DNA of 64,000 bases from Nocardioides deserti (GTDB lineage Bacteria; Actinomycetota; Actinomycetes; Propionibacteriales; Nocardioidaceae). The DNA is taken from NCBI RefSeq assembly GCF_014266025.1, contig NZ_JACMYC010000001.1:620001-684000 (forward strand). The letters run 5' to 3'. Below are positions 51,894 to 62,038 of this stretch, one piece after another; the stretch's first letter is position 1; each line of letters opens with the position of its first letter. The position numbers and the translations under genes were made by a program. Under the pieces are notes generated by a model. That model worked only from the letters and a program-made list of their open reading frames with translations. It was not told the origin of the DNA and did no database searches.

Positions 51894-52931
51894 ATGATCA
51901 CGCCCGTCGGCGAGCAGATGGCTCGCGAGATCGCCGAGCAGCCCCCCGCCCTCTCCCGCCTCCTGCACGACACCGCGCAGGTCAGGGAGGTCGCCCGCCG
52001 CATCCGCGAGGCTCGGCCGCGCTTCGTGGTCCTCGCCGCCCGTGGGACGAGCGACCACGCGGCGCTCTACGCCAAGTACCTCATCGAGATCTCCCTCGGC
52101 CTGCCCGTGGGCCTGGCGTCCCCCTCGACGCTCACGGTCTATGGCGCGCGCCCGCACCTGAACGACGTGCTGTGGGTCGCGGTCAGCCAGTCGGGCGGGT
52201 CGCCGGACCTGGTCCGGTCGACCGAGACCGCCCGCGCCTGCGGGGCTCTCACGGTCGCCGTCACCAACGCTCCCGACTCGCCCCTCGCCGCAGCGGCCGA
52301 GCTCGGGGTGGACGTCCTGGCCGGGCCGGAGCGAGCGGTCGCGGCCACCAAGACCTACACGAGCCAGCTGCTCGCCCTGTGGCTGCTCGTCGACCACTGG
52401 CGCGGCGGCGACGGTCGCACCGCGGCCGGCCTGCCGGACCACGTGGGCTCCGCCCTCGACACGCCCGGGATCGACGGGCTGGCCAGCAGGCTCCGCTTCG
52501 CCCCGAGCCTCATCTGCACCGCGCGCGGCTACTCCTACCCCACGGCCCGTGAAGCGGCACTCAAGCTGATGGAGACGTCGTACGTCGCCGCCCAGGCGTT
52601 CTCGGGCGCGGACCTGCTCCACGGGCCGCTCGCACTGGTCGACGCCGACCGACCGGTGCTCGCCGTGGTGGGCCCCGGCGACGGCGGCAGGGCCATGGCG
52701 CCCACCCTCGAGCGCCTGGCCGCCCAGCGGGCCGAGCTGACCGTCATCGGGGATCCCGCCGGCGTACCCGACGTGCACACCGTCGTGCCACTGCCGGCGG
52801 ACATCCCGGAGGAGCTGTCCCCCATCGTCGAGATCGTCCCGCTCCAGCGGCTCGCCCACCGGCTCGCCGTGACCCGGCAGCACGATCCCGACGCACCGCG
52901 CGGACTGGCGAAGGTCACCAGCACCATCTGA
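51894..52931 (+). CDS. Double-SIS-domain sugar-phosphate isomerase/deaminase (GlmS C-terminal like)
   Basis: A 345-residue protein made of two SIS domains (about 35-165 and 195-330) without a glutaminase domain. FVVLAARGTSDHAALYAKYL, SQSGGSPD, and the second-domain segment ARGYSYPTAREAALKLMETSY, then GADLLHGP, match the GlmS isomerase family. Members of this kind act as glucosamine-6-phosphate deaminases in place of NagB. That is the one step the island otherwise lacks. AGGAGA precedes the ATG. Confidence 0.85.
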   Translation: MITPVGEQMAREIAEQPPALSRLLHDTAQVREVARRIREARPRFVVLAARGTSDHAALYAKYLIEISLGLPVGLASPSTLTVYGARPHLNDVLWVAVSQSGGSPDLVRSTETARACGALTVAVTNAPDSPLAAAAELGVDVLAGPERAVAATKTYTSQLLALWLLVDHWRGGDGRTAAGLPDHVGSALDTPGIDGLASRLRFAPSLICTARGYSYPTAREAALKLMETSYVAAQAFSGADLLHGPLALVDADRPVLAVVGPGDGGRAMAPTLERLAAQRAELTVIGDPAGVPDVHTVVPLPADIPEELSPIVEIVPLQRLAHRLAVTRQHDPDAPRGLAKVTSTI

Positions 52932-52958
52932 GGCCGGCGGGCCCGCGCGGCGTCGGCA

Positions 52959-53774
52959 CTAGTGCTTCGCCGCGAGGCGCGACGTCGCGCGGCCGACCAG
53001 GCCGGTGCGGCCCGGGGCGAGACGCGCGGCGAGGTCGAGGACTCGGGCGTCGGGTCCGACGACCATGCGCGGCTTCTCCTTCTCGATCGCCTTGACGATC
53101 GCCTTGGCCACGCGCGAGGGCGGCGGCATGAACCTCGACACCCGCGACGCCCCGAGCTTGGCGATCCGCTCCCCCTCGGCCCCGCGCGCGCTGCCGGTGA
53201 TGTTGGTGCGGTGGGTGCCGGGGAAGATCGTGCTCACGCCGACGTTCGTGGTGATCAGCTCGCCGCGCAGCCCCTCCGTGAACGACTTCACCGCACCCTT
53301 CGTCAGGGCGTACGTCGCGTTGTGCGGCAGCCCCAGCAGTCCGGTCATGCTGGAGACGTTGACGATGTGCGCCTCGTCCTGCTCCAGCAGCGTCGGCAGG
53401 AACGCGTGGCAGCCGTGCACCACGCCCCACATGTTGACCCCGACCATCCACCGGACATCCTCCAGCCGCTCCTCGGCGAAGGCCCCGGCGGACGTGACGC
53501 CGGCGTTGTTGACCAGCACGTGCACCGCACCGTGCGTGGCCAGCACCTCATCGGGCAGCTCTCCCACCCGGTCGGCGTCGGACACGTCCGCCACGTGGGT
53601 GGACGCCGTGACGCCGGCCCGTCGCACCAACTCGGCGGTCTCCTGGATCCCGCCCGGGCTGACGTCGACCAGCGCGAGGTGGCACCCGCGGGCGGCGAGC
53701 CGCTCGCTGGTGACCCGACCGATCCCGCTGCCCGCACCGGTGACGACCGCGACCCGACCTGCCAGGTGCTGCAT
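52959..53774 (-). CDS. Classical short-chain dehydrogenase/reductase
   Basis: A 271-residue SDR with VTGAGSGIGR near the N-terminus, VNNAGVTSAGAF, catalytic Ser in VNVSSMTG, and YALTK supplying Tyr and Lys, then FPGTHRTNI. The ATG at 53774 with GGGGGAG just upstream is preferred over an upstream in-frame ATG. The C-terminus (KPRMVVGPDARVLDLAARLAPGRT) resembles lipid- or steroid-active SDRs of actinomycetes. Substrate unknown. Confidence 0.9.
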   Translation of the reverse strand: MQHLAGRVAVVTGAGSGIGRVTSERLAARGCHLALVDVSPGGIQETAELVRRAGVTASTHVADVSDADRVGELPDEVLATHGAVHVLVNNAGVTSAGAFAEERLEDVRWMVGVNMWGVVHGCHAFLPTLLEQDEAHIVNVSSMTGLLGLPHNATYALTKGAVKSFTEGLRGELITTNVGVSTIFPGTHRTNITGSARGAEGERIAKLGASRVSRFMPPPSRVAKAIVKAIEKEKPRMVVGPDARVLDLAARLAPGRTGLVGRATSRLAAKH

Positions 53775-53811
53775 GCGACTCCCCCAAGACTCCATCGGAC
53801 GTTGCCAAAAC

Positions 53812-53825
53812 TAGAACGTGCTATA
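53812..53825 (-). promoter_or_regulatory. KstR-like site upstream of the SDR
   Basis: TAGAACGTGCTATA matches the KstR/TetR-type consensus TNNAACNNGTTNNA at all fixed positions but one (GCT for GTT). It lies 38 bases upstream of the SDR start. Confidence 0.3.
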
Positions 53826-53923
53826 CCACCGGCACGGGATGTCACCGATCGTCCGCCGGACGTCGCGCACAACCGCGTGCGCCGACCGGGCCGGTAGGAC
53901 CGGACCCGAGCTCCGCGCGACGG

Positions 53924-54274
53924 TCAGCCGCGCCGGCGGCGCCGGGCGGCGGCGGTGCCCTCGAACTGGGCAGCGCTGCGCCGCAGGAGCCGCTCGGCGA
54001 CGGCGGGTTCCCGGTCGTACGCCGCCAGCAGGGCGCGCGCGCCGGCGGCGAGCGCGCCGTCAGGCACACTCGGCGACTCGGCGGCCAGCAACGCGGACTG
54101 CATCGCGTTGCGCACGGCCTCCTTGCCGACCCGCACCACCAGGTCCGCCGGGTCCGCCGGGTCACCAGCACGCGCCTCACCAGCGGCCGCGCGCAGCCGC
54201 AGCTCCCCCGCGCGGGCGTCGTAGGACAACCGGCCACCGGTCGCGTGCCGGAGCTGGGCGTCGAGGTCCTCCAC
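53924..54274 (-). CDS. Hypothetical 116-residue helical protein
   Basis: The GTG at 54274 with GGGAGG four bases upstream opens a frame for an Ala/Arg-rich, probably all-helical soluble protein (VVRVGKEAVRNAMQSALLAA, AERLLRRSAAQFEG, and a basic tail). No family is recognised. The precise ribosome-site spacing supports it as a real gene. Confidence 0.6.
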   Translation of the reverse strand: MEDLDAQLRHATGGRLSYDARAGELRLRAAAGEARAGDPADPADLVVRVGKEAVRNAMQSALLAAESPSVPDGALAAGARALLAAYDREPAVAERLLRRSAAQFEGTAAARRRRRG

Positions 54275-54401
54275 TGCACCTCCCGAGACGAGCGGGGACG
54301 ACCCTGCGGAGGTGACCGTAGGCCATCGACGGCCAACACAGGTGCACCGGGCGTTCCCTAGACTCGCAGGTGAGCTGCCGATCGACCCCAGGAGGACCTC
54401 C

Positions 54402-55013
54402 GTGCCCGTGACCCGAGGCTTCTTCCGCAAGCGCGCGCAGGGCCCGGAGGGGCGGATCCCGCCGGGTCAGTACGACACCGGTAGCGGCTGGCCGGTGCTC
54501 ACTGCCGAGGCGACGCCGCGGATCGACCCGGCCGACTGGTCGATCACCGTCGACGGTCTCGTCGAGGAGCCGACCACGTGGACGTGGGACGAGGCGCACC
54601 GGCTGCCGTCGGCGACGTACTCCGGCGACATCCACTGCGTGACGACCTGGACCAAGCTGGACATGGTCTTCCGCGGGATCAGCGTCGACGACCTGCTGGC
54701 GGCGGCGCGGCCGCGACCGGAGGCGCGGTTCGTGCTGGCGCACTCAAGCACCGGCTACACGACCAACCTGCCGCTCGAGGACGTCACCGGCGGCAAGGCG
54801 TGGGTGGTGTGGGAGGCCGAGGGCAAGCCGCTGACGCCCGAGCACGGCGGCCCGGCCCGGCTGCTGGTCCCCCACCTCTACTTCTGGAAGTCGGCCAAGT
54901 GGGTCTCGCGGCTGGAGCTGCTCGCGGAGGACCAGCAGGGCTTCTGGGAGCGCAACGGCTACCACGACCGCGGCGACCCGTGGCGCGAGCAGCGCTACCA
55001 GGGCGACGCGTGA
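54402..55013 (+). CDS. Sulfite-oxidase-like molybdopterin protein
   Basis: A 203-residue protein corresponding to the Moco-binding domain of sulfite oxidase/YedY. PADWSITVDGLVEEPTTWTWDE leads to SGDIHCVTTWTKLDMVFRG, whose cysteine would ligate molybdenum, and PHLYFWKSAKWVSRLEL closes the domain. There is no dimerisation domain and no Tat signal, so it is probably cytoplasmic. AGGAGG precedes the GTG at 54402, and TAGACT (54359-54364) is a likely -10. The next gene encodes its probable flavin partner. Confidence 0.88.
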   Translation: MPVTRGFFRKRAQGPEGRIPPGQYDTGSGWPVLTAEATPRIDPADWSITVDGLVEEPTTWTWDEAHRLPSATYSGDIHCVTTWTKLDMVFRGISVDDLLAAARPRPEARFVLAHSSTGYTTNLPLEDVTGGKAWVVWEAEGKPLTPEHGGPARLLVPHLYFWKSAKWVSRLELLAEDQQGFWERNGYHDRGDPWREQRYQGDA

Positions 55014-55732
55014 GCGCGGACCGGTCCATCGACGACGTCGTCCCGCGCGAGACGACCTGGACCACCGGCACGATCATCACCAAGGAGCAGCCGACGCCCG
55101 ACCAGGTGCGGCTGCGGCTCCACGTCGACGACCGGCAGCATCACGACCCCGGGCAGCACTACGTCGTGCGGCTGCGCGCGCCCGACGACTACACCGCGCA
55201 ACGCTCCTACTCGGTCGCCTCGGACGACGACGACCCGCTGGTCGAGCTGCTGGTCGAGCGCTTCCCCGACGGCGAGGTCTCCGGGCACCTGGCCGACGTC
55301 GCCGAGGTCGGCGACGTGCTGGAGGTGCGCGGGCCGATCGGCCGCTGGTTCCGCTGGGACACCCGCACCCCGGCGGTCTGCCTGGTCGGCGGCACCGGCG
55401 TCGTGCCGGCGGTCTCGATGCTCCGCACCGCGCGCCGGCTCGGCCGTCGCGACCTGCTCCGGGTCGCCGCGGTGGGCCGCTCCCCCGAGCACCTGCCGTA
55501 CGCCGCCGAGCTGGCGCGCGCCGGAGCGCTGGTCGCCTACACCCGTCACGACGACGGCGACCGTGCCCGCGGCGTGGCGACGGTGGACGAGCTGGCGCCG
55601 CTGGCGGCGGCCGCGGAGGTGGCCTTCGTCTGCGGGTCGCCACGCTTCGTCGCGCTCGCCACTCCCCTGCTGATCGAGGCCGGCGTCGACCCGACGACGA
55701 TCCGCGTGGAGCAGTTCGGCGCGACTGGCTGA
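55010..55732 (+). CDS. FAD/NAD(P)-binding ferredoxin-reductase-like protein
   Basis: A 240-residue FNR-fold reductase with the FAD motif AQRSYSVAS, the DVLEVRGPIGRWF turn, the nucleotide motif VGGTGVVPAVSMLR, and the C-terminal VAFVCGSPRFVALATPLL. It lacks an iron-sulfur domain. The GTG overlaps the stop of the molybdoprotein gene, so the two very likely form an electron-transfer pair whose substrate is unknown. Confidence 0.88.
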   Translation: MSADRSIDDVVPRETTWTTGTIITKEQPTPDQVRLRLHVDDRQHHDPGQHYVVRLRAPDDYTAQRSYSVASDDDDPLVELLVERFPDGEVSGHLADVAEVGDVLEVRGPIGRWFRWDTRTPAVCLVGGTGVVPAVSMLRTARRLGRRDLLRVAAVGRSPEHLPYAAELARAGALVAYTRHDDGDRARGVATVDELAPLAAAAEVAFVCGSPRFVALATPLLIEAGVDPTTIRVEQFGATG

Positions 55733-55811
55733 GGCCGAAGCGCCCATCCCCGTTCACGGAAGCCTCCCGCCGGGCAAGGGACCACCGACCGACACTCGAC
55801 GGAAGGTGAGC

Positions 55812-58073
<2,262 letters not shown>

Positions 58074-58087
58074 GCCGCACCGTCCGC

Positions 58088-58156
58088 GTGCAGGGGTCAC
58101 CGGTTCACCGGTGACCCCTGCACATCCCGGGGCAGATTCGCCCCGGTATGTGCAGG
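58088..58156. terminator. Two overlapping hairpins after katE
   Basis: Hairpin A: 58088-58103 pairs perfectly with 58108-58123 (16 bp, loop TTCA). Hairpin B: 58117-58133 pairs with 58140-58156 (16 of 17, loop AGATTC). They share 58117-58123 and so exclude each other. A alone would be a strong terminator for katE. Confidence 0.75.
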
Positions 58157-58261
58157 ACTCCCCGGAGAAGTGGTGTGCGGCCGGGATCACATCACGAGTA
58201 GTTGGTTGTCGAAGGCAATCATCTTTACGGTAGGCACCTCACCGACCGAAGAGGAACACCT

Positions 58262-59704
58262 GTGCCGAGCCCCACCCGGACGCCGAACCCGCGTCTCGCG
58301 ATCGCCGTCCTCTGCGCCGGCGGCCTGACCGCCGCGCTGACCCAGACGCTGGTCATCCCGATCCAGAGCGACCTGCCGCGCCTGCTCGACACCTCGGCCG
58401 CGAACGCCGCCTGGGTCGTCACGGTCACCCTGCTCGCCGGTGCCGTGGCGATGCCGATCGCCGGCCGGCTCGCGGACCTCTTCGGCAAGAAGCGGGTCAT
58501 GGTCGCCAGCGCGGCCCTCCTCGTGGTCGGCTCGGCACTCGTCGCGCTCTCCTCGACCCTCGTCCCCGTCCTCGCCGGCCGGGCGCTGCAGGGCCTGGCC
58601 ATGGGCTTCATCCCGGTCGCCATCTCGCTGATCCGCCAGATCGTGCCGCCCCAGATGGCCGGCAGCGCGGTGGCAGCGATGAGCGCGACGCTCGGCGTCG
58701 GCGGCGCGATCGGGCTGCCGTTGTCCGCCTGGATCGTCGAGGTCGGCGACTGGCACGCGCTCTTCTGGGTCTCCACCGTGCTCGCCGCGCTCATCACCGT
58801 GCTCACCGCCCTGGCGATCCCGCACATCCACGACGGGGCGCCCGGCCGGTTCGACTGGGTCGGCGCGATCGGCCTCGCCGTCGGTCTCGTGTCGCTCCTC
58901 GTGGGCGTCTCCAAGGCGACCACCTGGGGCTGGGGCGACGCCCGCACCCTCGGCGCGATGGTCGCCGGCGTCGTCGTCCTCCTCGTCTGGGGCGCCTTCG
59001 AGATGCGCCAGGCCGAGCCGCTGGTCGACCTGCGCGCGACCGCCAAGCTGCCGGTGCTCATGACCAACGTCGCCGCGGTCGCGATCGGCTTCGGCATGAT
59101 GGCGCAGGCGATCGTCGTCCCCCAGCTGCTCCAGCTGCCCGAGGCCACCGGCTACGGCCTGGGCCAGTCGGTCCTCGCCGCCGGCCTGTGGATGGCCCCC
59201 GGCGGCCTGGTGATGATGCTGTTCGCGCCGGTCTCCGGCCGGCTCATCGCCACCATCGGCGCCCGGATCACGCTGATGATCGGCGCCGCCGTGCTCGGTG
59301 CCGGCTACCTGGTGGCGTACGTCCTCATGGATGCCCCCTGGCAGCTCCTGCTCGTCTCCTGCATCCTCTCCGCCGGCGTCGGGATCGGGTACGCCGCGAT
59401 GCCGACCCTCATCCTCGACGCGGTGCCGCCGCGCGAGGCCGGCGCAGCGGTCGGCCTGAACGCGCTCATGCGCTCGGTCGGCACCACCGTCGCGGCCGCC
59501 GTCATGGGCACCCTGCTGACCAGCAACACGACGCCGATGGGCCGGGGCTTCGAGATCCCGACCGAGGACGCGTTCCGGCTGTGCTTCCTCGTCGGCGCGG
59601 TCGCCGCGTTCGTCGGGGTCGCCATCGCGGCGACGATCCCGCGGCGCAAGGTCGACGACACCGTCGTCGAGCATCCGGAGGCTGCCGGGGTCGCCGCCGG
59701 CTGA
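58262..59704 (+). CDS. DHA2-type MFS drug/solute exporter
   Basis: A 480-residue transporter with about 14 hydrophobic helices. It has AGRLADLFGKKRVM after helix 2 (motif A), the ALQGLAMGFIPVAISLIRQIVP region, and ATLGVGGAIGLPLSAWIVE (motif C), typical of the EmrB/QacA group. GAGGAA precedes the GTG at 58262. The 190-base upstream region holds the competing hairpins and an AT-richer stretch near 58195-58235 likely to contain the promoter. Confidence 0.9.
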   Translation: MPSPTRTPNPRLAIAVLCAGGLTAALTQTLVIPIQSDLPRLLDTSAANAAWVVTVTLLAGAVAMPIAGRLADLFGKKRVMVASAALLVVGSALVALSSTLVPVLAGRALQGLAMGFIPVAISLIRQIVPPQMAGSAVAAMSATLGVGGAIGLPLSAWIVEVGDWHALFWVSTVLAALITVLTALAIPHIHDGAPGRFDWVGAIGLAVGLVSLLVGVSKATTWGWGDARTLGAMVAGVVVLLVWGAFEMRQAEPLVDLRATAKLPVLMTNVAAVAIGFGMMAQAIVVPQLLQLPEATGYGLGQSVLAAGLWMAPGGLVMMLFAPVSGRLIATIGARITLMIGAAVLGAGYLVAYVLMDAPWQLLLVSCILSAGVGIGYAAMPTLILDAVPPREAGAAVGLNALMRSVGTTVAAAVMGTLLTSNTTPMGRGFEIPTEDAFRLCFLVGAVAAFVGVAIAATIPRRKVDDTVVEHPEAAGVAAG

Positions 59705-59729
59705 CGGCCACCCGCCGCGCGGGGCGGGA

Positions 59730-60488
59730 TCAGCCGCGGGCGGCCCGGCCCAGCGGTCGGCTGCGGACGAGCACGCCGATCTTGTCGATGCGGTGCTCGG
59801 GGTTGCCGAACCGGTCCGACCAGTAGTTGCCGACGGCGTGGTCCTCGGGGGTCGCGCACGTGGACAGCGTGATCATCGGCCACGTGGGCCGCTCCCCGGG
59901 CCGTCCCGGCACGGCGGCCCGTTGCGCCCGCAGCGACGCGGCCGAGCGGAACGACGTCTCCCGGGTCGCGGTGACCCGGTAGGTGTAGCGGACCCCGCCC
60001 GCCTCGACGTGCACCACGTCCCCGCGCCGGAGCTCGGGCAGCCGCTCGAAGGCGCGGGTCGACGAGAGCCGGTGCGCGGTGACCTGGTAGTTCCCGATCC
60101 CGCCGGGGCCGATGCCGCCGCGCGGCCCGTGCGGGCTGGCCGCGTCACCCCTGTCCTGGATCGCCGTGCCCGGGGCGTCGTCGGTCCACCCGCGGTAGGG
60201 CACGACCTCGAGGCCGGCGAGCCCGATCGCGGGCACCGCGAGGGTCGCCGCACGTGGCCGGCCGTCGCTCGCGACGTACGGATCCGGCGTCGTGGTCGCT
60301 GTCGGGGTCGGCGTCGGGGTCGGCGTCGGGCTGGTCGACCGGCTCGACGCCGCCGACGGCGAGGGGGTGGACGTCGATCCCAGGGCCTCGGAGCCCGCCG
60401 ACGCGCCGTCGGAGCACCCCGTCAGGGCACCCGCACCGAGGACGATCGCGCCGACGAGGGCGGGGCCGGTCCGGCGGGTGAGGGCCAT
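59730..60488 (-). CDS. Class E-like sortase with lipobox-type N-terminus
   Basis: A 252-residue sortase. The catalytic His is in QVTAHRLSS, the Cys in TLSTCATPEDHAV, and the Arg in HRIDKIGVLV. Before the domain is a Thr/Pro/Ser linker (about 38-70) coded by a hexameric TCGGGG-type repeat. The N-terminus reads as a lipoprotein signal with lipobox LTGC (Cys25) instead of a plain membrane anchor. No LPXTG or LAXTG substrate gene is in the window. TACGCT lies six bases before the ATG, suggesting a leaderless mRNA. Confidence 0.85.
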   Translation of the reverse strand: MALTRRTGPALVGAIVLGAGALTGCSDGASAGSEALGSTSTPSPSAASSRSTSPTPTPTPTPTATTTPDPYVASDGRPRAATLAVPAIGLAGLEVVPYRGWTDDAPGTAIQDRGDAASPHGPRGGIGPGGIGNYQVTAHRLSSTRAFERLPELRRGDVVHVEAGGVRYTYRVTATRETSFRSAASLRAQRAAVPGRPGERPTWPMITLSTCATPEDHAVGNYWSDRFGNPEHRIDKIGVLVRSRPLGRAARG

Positions 60489-60494
60489 GGAACG

Positions 60495-60500
60495 AGCGTA
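60495..60500 (-). promoter_or_regulatory. -10 box of the sortase gene
   Basis: TACGCT on the minus strand, six bases before the ATG at 60488, inside the 45-base gap to the divergent small gene at 60534. Confidence 0.5.
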
Positions 60501-60533
60501 GGTGGGCGGCGGGCAGGTGGGTACAGGTCGCGC

Positions 60534-60755
60534 ATGACCGAGCAGAACGCCAACGAGAAGAACGAAGCCGTCCAGATCATCGTCGACCGGGTCTCCTCCT
60601 GGCAGGACGGCGCGACCGAGGGCACCGTCGCCGAGGAGCTGCGCAAGGGCGCCGACGAGGTCGGCATCGAGCTCAGCGACGACGAGATCGCCAAGCTCGC
60701 CGACGCCATCGAGTCCCGCCACGGGGTGGTCGACGCGAAGAGCGTCCTGTCTTGA
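60534..60755 (+). CDS. Hypothetical 73-residue acidic protein
   Basis: A small soluble helical protein (MTEQNANEKNEAVQIIVDRV, then EELRKGADEVGIELSDDEIA). No ribosome site is present, and a TACAGGT close to the ATG hints at a leaderless start. It overlaps the next gene by four bases (TTGA), which supports both as real genes. No family recognised. Confidence 0.7.
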   Translation: MTEQNANEKNEAVQIIVDRVSSWQDGATEGTVAEELRKGADEVGIELSDDEIAKLADAIESRHGVVDAKSVLS

Positions 60756-61201
60756 CCAGCGGCCCCGACGAGCGGCACACCCGGCCGGACGGCGTCACCG
60801 ACGCCACCGTCGAGGCGCTCGGGAAGCTGTCGGAGGCGCTCGAGGCGGTCGAGGCGGCTCGGGGGTTCCTCTACAACTTCCACCGGATGAGCGGCACCGC
60901 CGACCTCACCGCCGGCGACGCCGTCGACCTGCTGCAGAAGGCGGGGCACACCGAGCTCGCCGAGAAGGTCCGCACCGAGATCATCGGTCGCAACGTGATC
61001 GAGGGGCGCTGGACGTTCCAGATCGTCGAGGCGTACGACGACACCTACTACGCGGCGTTCAAGGACGTCGAGCGGGAGGCCCGCGAGGCGCTCGTCGGCG
61101 GCCGCCGCCACCTGTACGAGGCCGAGATGAAGGAGGAGCGCCGTACCCACGGCGCGACCCACCACGAGGCCACGCCCGCCGAGACCCCTCCCGACAAGTG
61201 A
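60752..61201 (+). CDS. Hypothetical 149-residue helical protein
   Basis: The TTG start overlaps the preceding stop. The product is mostly alpha-helical and charged (ATVEALGKLSEALEAVEAARG, YNFHRMSGTADLTAGDAVD), with a conserved-looking aromatic segment TFQIVEAYDDTYYAAF and a His/Thr/Pro tail. I recall similar uncharacterised actinobacterial proteins but no function. It overlaps the aldo/keto reductase by four bases. Confidence 0.75.
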   Translation: MTSGPDERHTRPDGVTDATVEALGKLSEALEAVEAARGFLYNFHRMSGTADLTAGDAVDLLQKAGHTELAEKVRTEIIGRNVIEGRWTFQIVEAYDDTYYAAFKDVEREAREALVGGRRHLYEAEMKEERRTHGATHHEATPAETPPDK

Positions 61202-62037
61202 GCGGCCTCCCGGTGCACACGCTGAACGACGGCACGACGCTGCCGGCGATCGGCTTCGGCACCTACCCGCTGAAGGGCGAGGAGTGCGTCACCGCCGTGC
61301 AGTCGGCGATCGAGGCCGGCTACCGCCTGATCGACACGGCGGTGAACTACGGCAACGAGGGCGAGGTCGGCGAGGCGATCCGCCGCTCGGGCGTGCCCCG
61401 CGAGGAGCTGGTGGTGACCAGCAAGCTGCCGGGGCGGGCGCACGCGTACGACGACGCGGTCGCCAGCGTGCGCGGGTCGCTCGACGCGCTCGGGCTGGAC
61501 CGGATCGACCTGCACCTCATCCACTGGCCGAACCCGCGCGTGGGCAGGTACGTCGACGCCTACCGCGCGTTGGTCGACCTGCGGGCCGAGGGGCTCGTCC
61601 GCACCGTCGGGGTCTCCAACTTCACCGAGGAGCACCTGCTCCGCGTCATCGACGCCACGGGCGTTACCCCGGCGGTCAACCAGGTCGAGCTGCACCCGTA
61701 CTTCCCGCAGGTCGGGATGCGCGCGGTGCACGAGCGGCTCGGGATCCGCACCGAGTCGTGGAGCCCGCTCGGCAAGCGGCAGGCGCCGTTCGACGAGCCC
61801 CCGGTCGCGGAGGCGGCCGAGCGGCACGGCGTGACGCCGGGGCAGGTGATCCTGCGCTGGCAGCTCCAGCTCGGGAACGTGCCGGTCCCGAAGTCGGCGA
61901 CGCCCGAGCGGCAGCGGCAGAACCTCGACGTCCTGGACTTCGAGCTCGCCGACGACGAGGTCGCAGCGATCACGGCGCTCGGCCGACCCGACGGGCGGCT
62001 CTTCGACGGCGACCCGGACACGCACGAGGAGATGTGA
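61198..62037 (+). CDS. Aldo/keto reductase
   Basis: A 279-residue NADPH-dependent TIM-barrel reductase with the full tetrad: Asp in RLIDTAVNYGNE, the Tyr in the same block, Lys in VVTSKLPG and His in HLIHWPNP. VPVPKSATPERQRQN is the cofactor-binding signature. It resembles 2,5-diketo-gluconate reductases, but the substrate is open. The GTG overlaps the upstream gene. Confidence 0.92.
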   Translation: MSGLPVHTLNDGTTLPAIGFGTYPLKGEECVTAVQSAIEAGYRLIDTAVNYGNEGEVGEAIRRSGVPREELVVTSKLPGRAHAYDDAVASVRGSLDALGLDRIDLHLIHWPNPRVGRYVDAYRALVDLRAEGLVRTVGVSNFTEEHLLRVIDATGVTPAVNQVELHPYFPQVGMRAVHERLGIRTESWSPLGKRQAPFDEPPVAEAAERHGVTPGQVILRWQLQLGNVPVPKSATPERQRQNLDVLDFELADDEVAAITALGRPDGRLFDGDPDTHEEM

Positions 62038-62038
62038 C

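Noticed and set aside
52959..53774. SDR as part of the amino-sugar island
   Set aside because: It is on the opposite strand, convergent with the SIS gene, and its sequence resembles lipid- or steroid-active SDRs, not sugar dehydrogenases.
60300..60350. GTCGGG/GTCGGC hexamer-like repeats as a mobile or regulatory repeat
   Set aside because: They code the Thr-Pro linker of the sortase and are explained by it.
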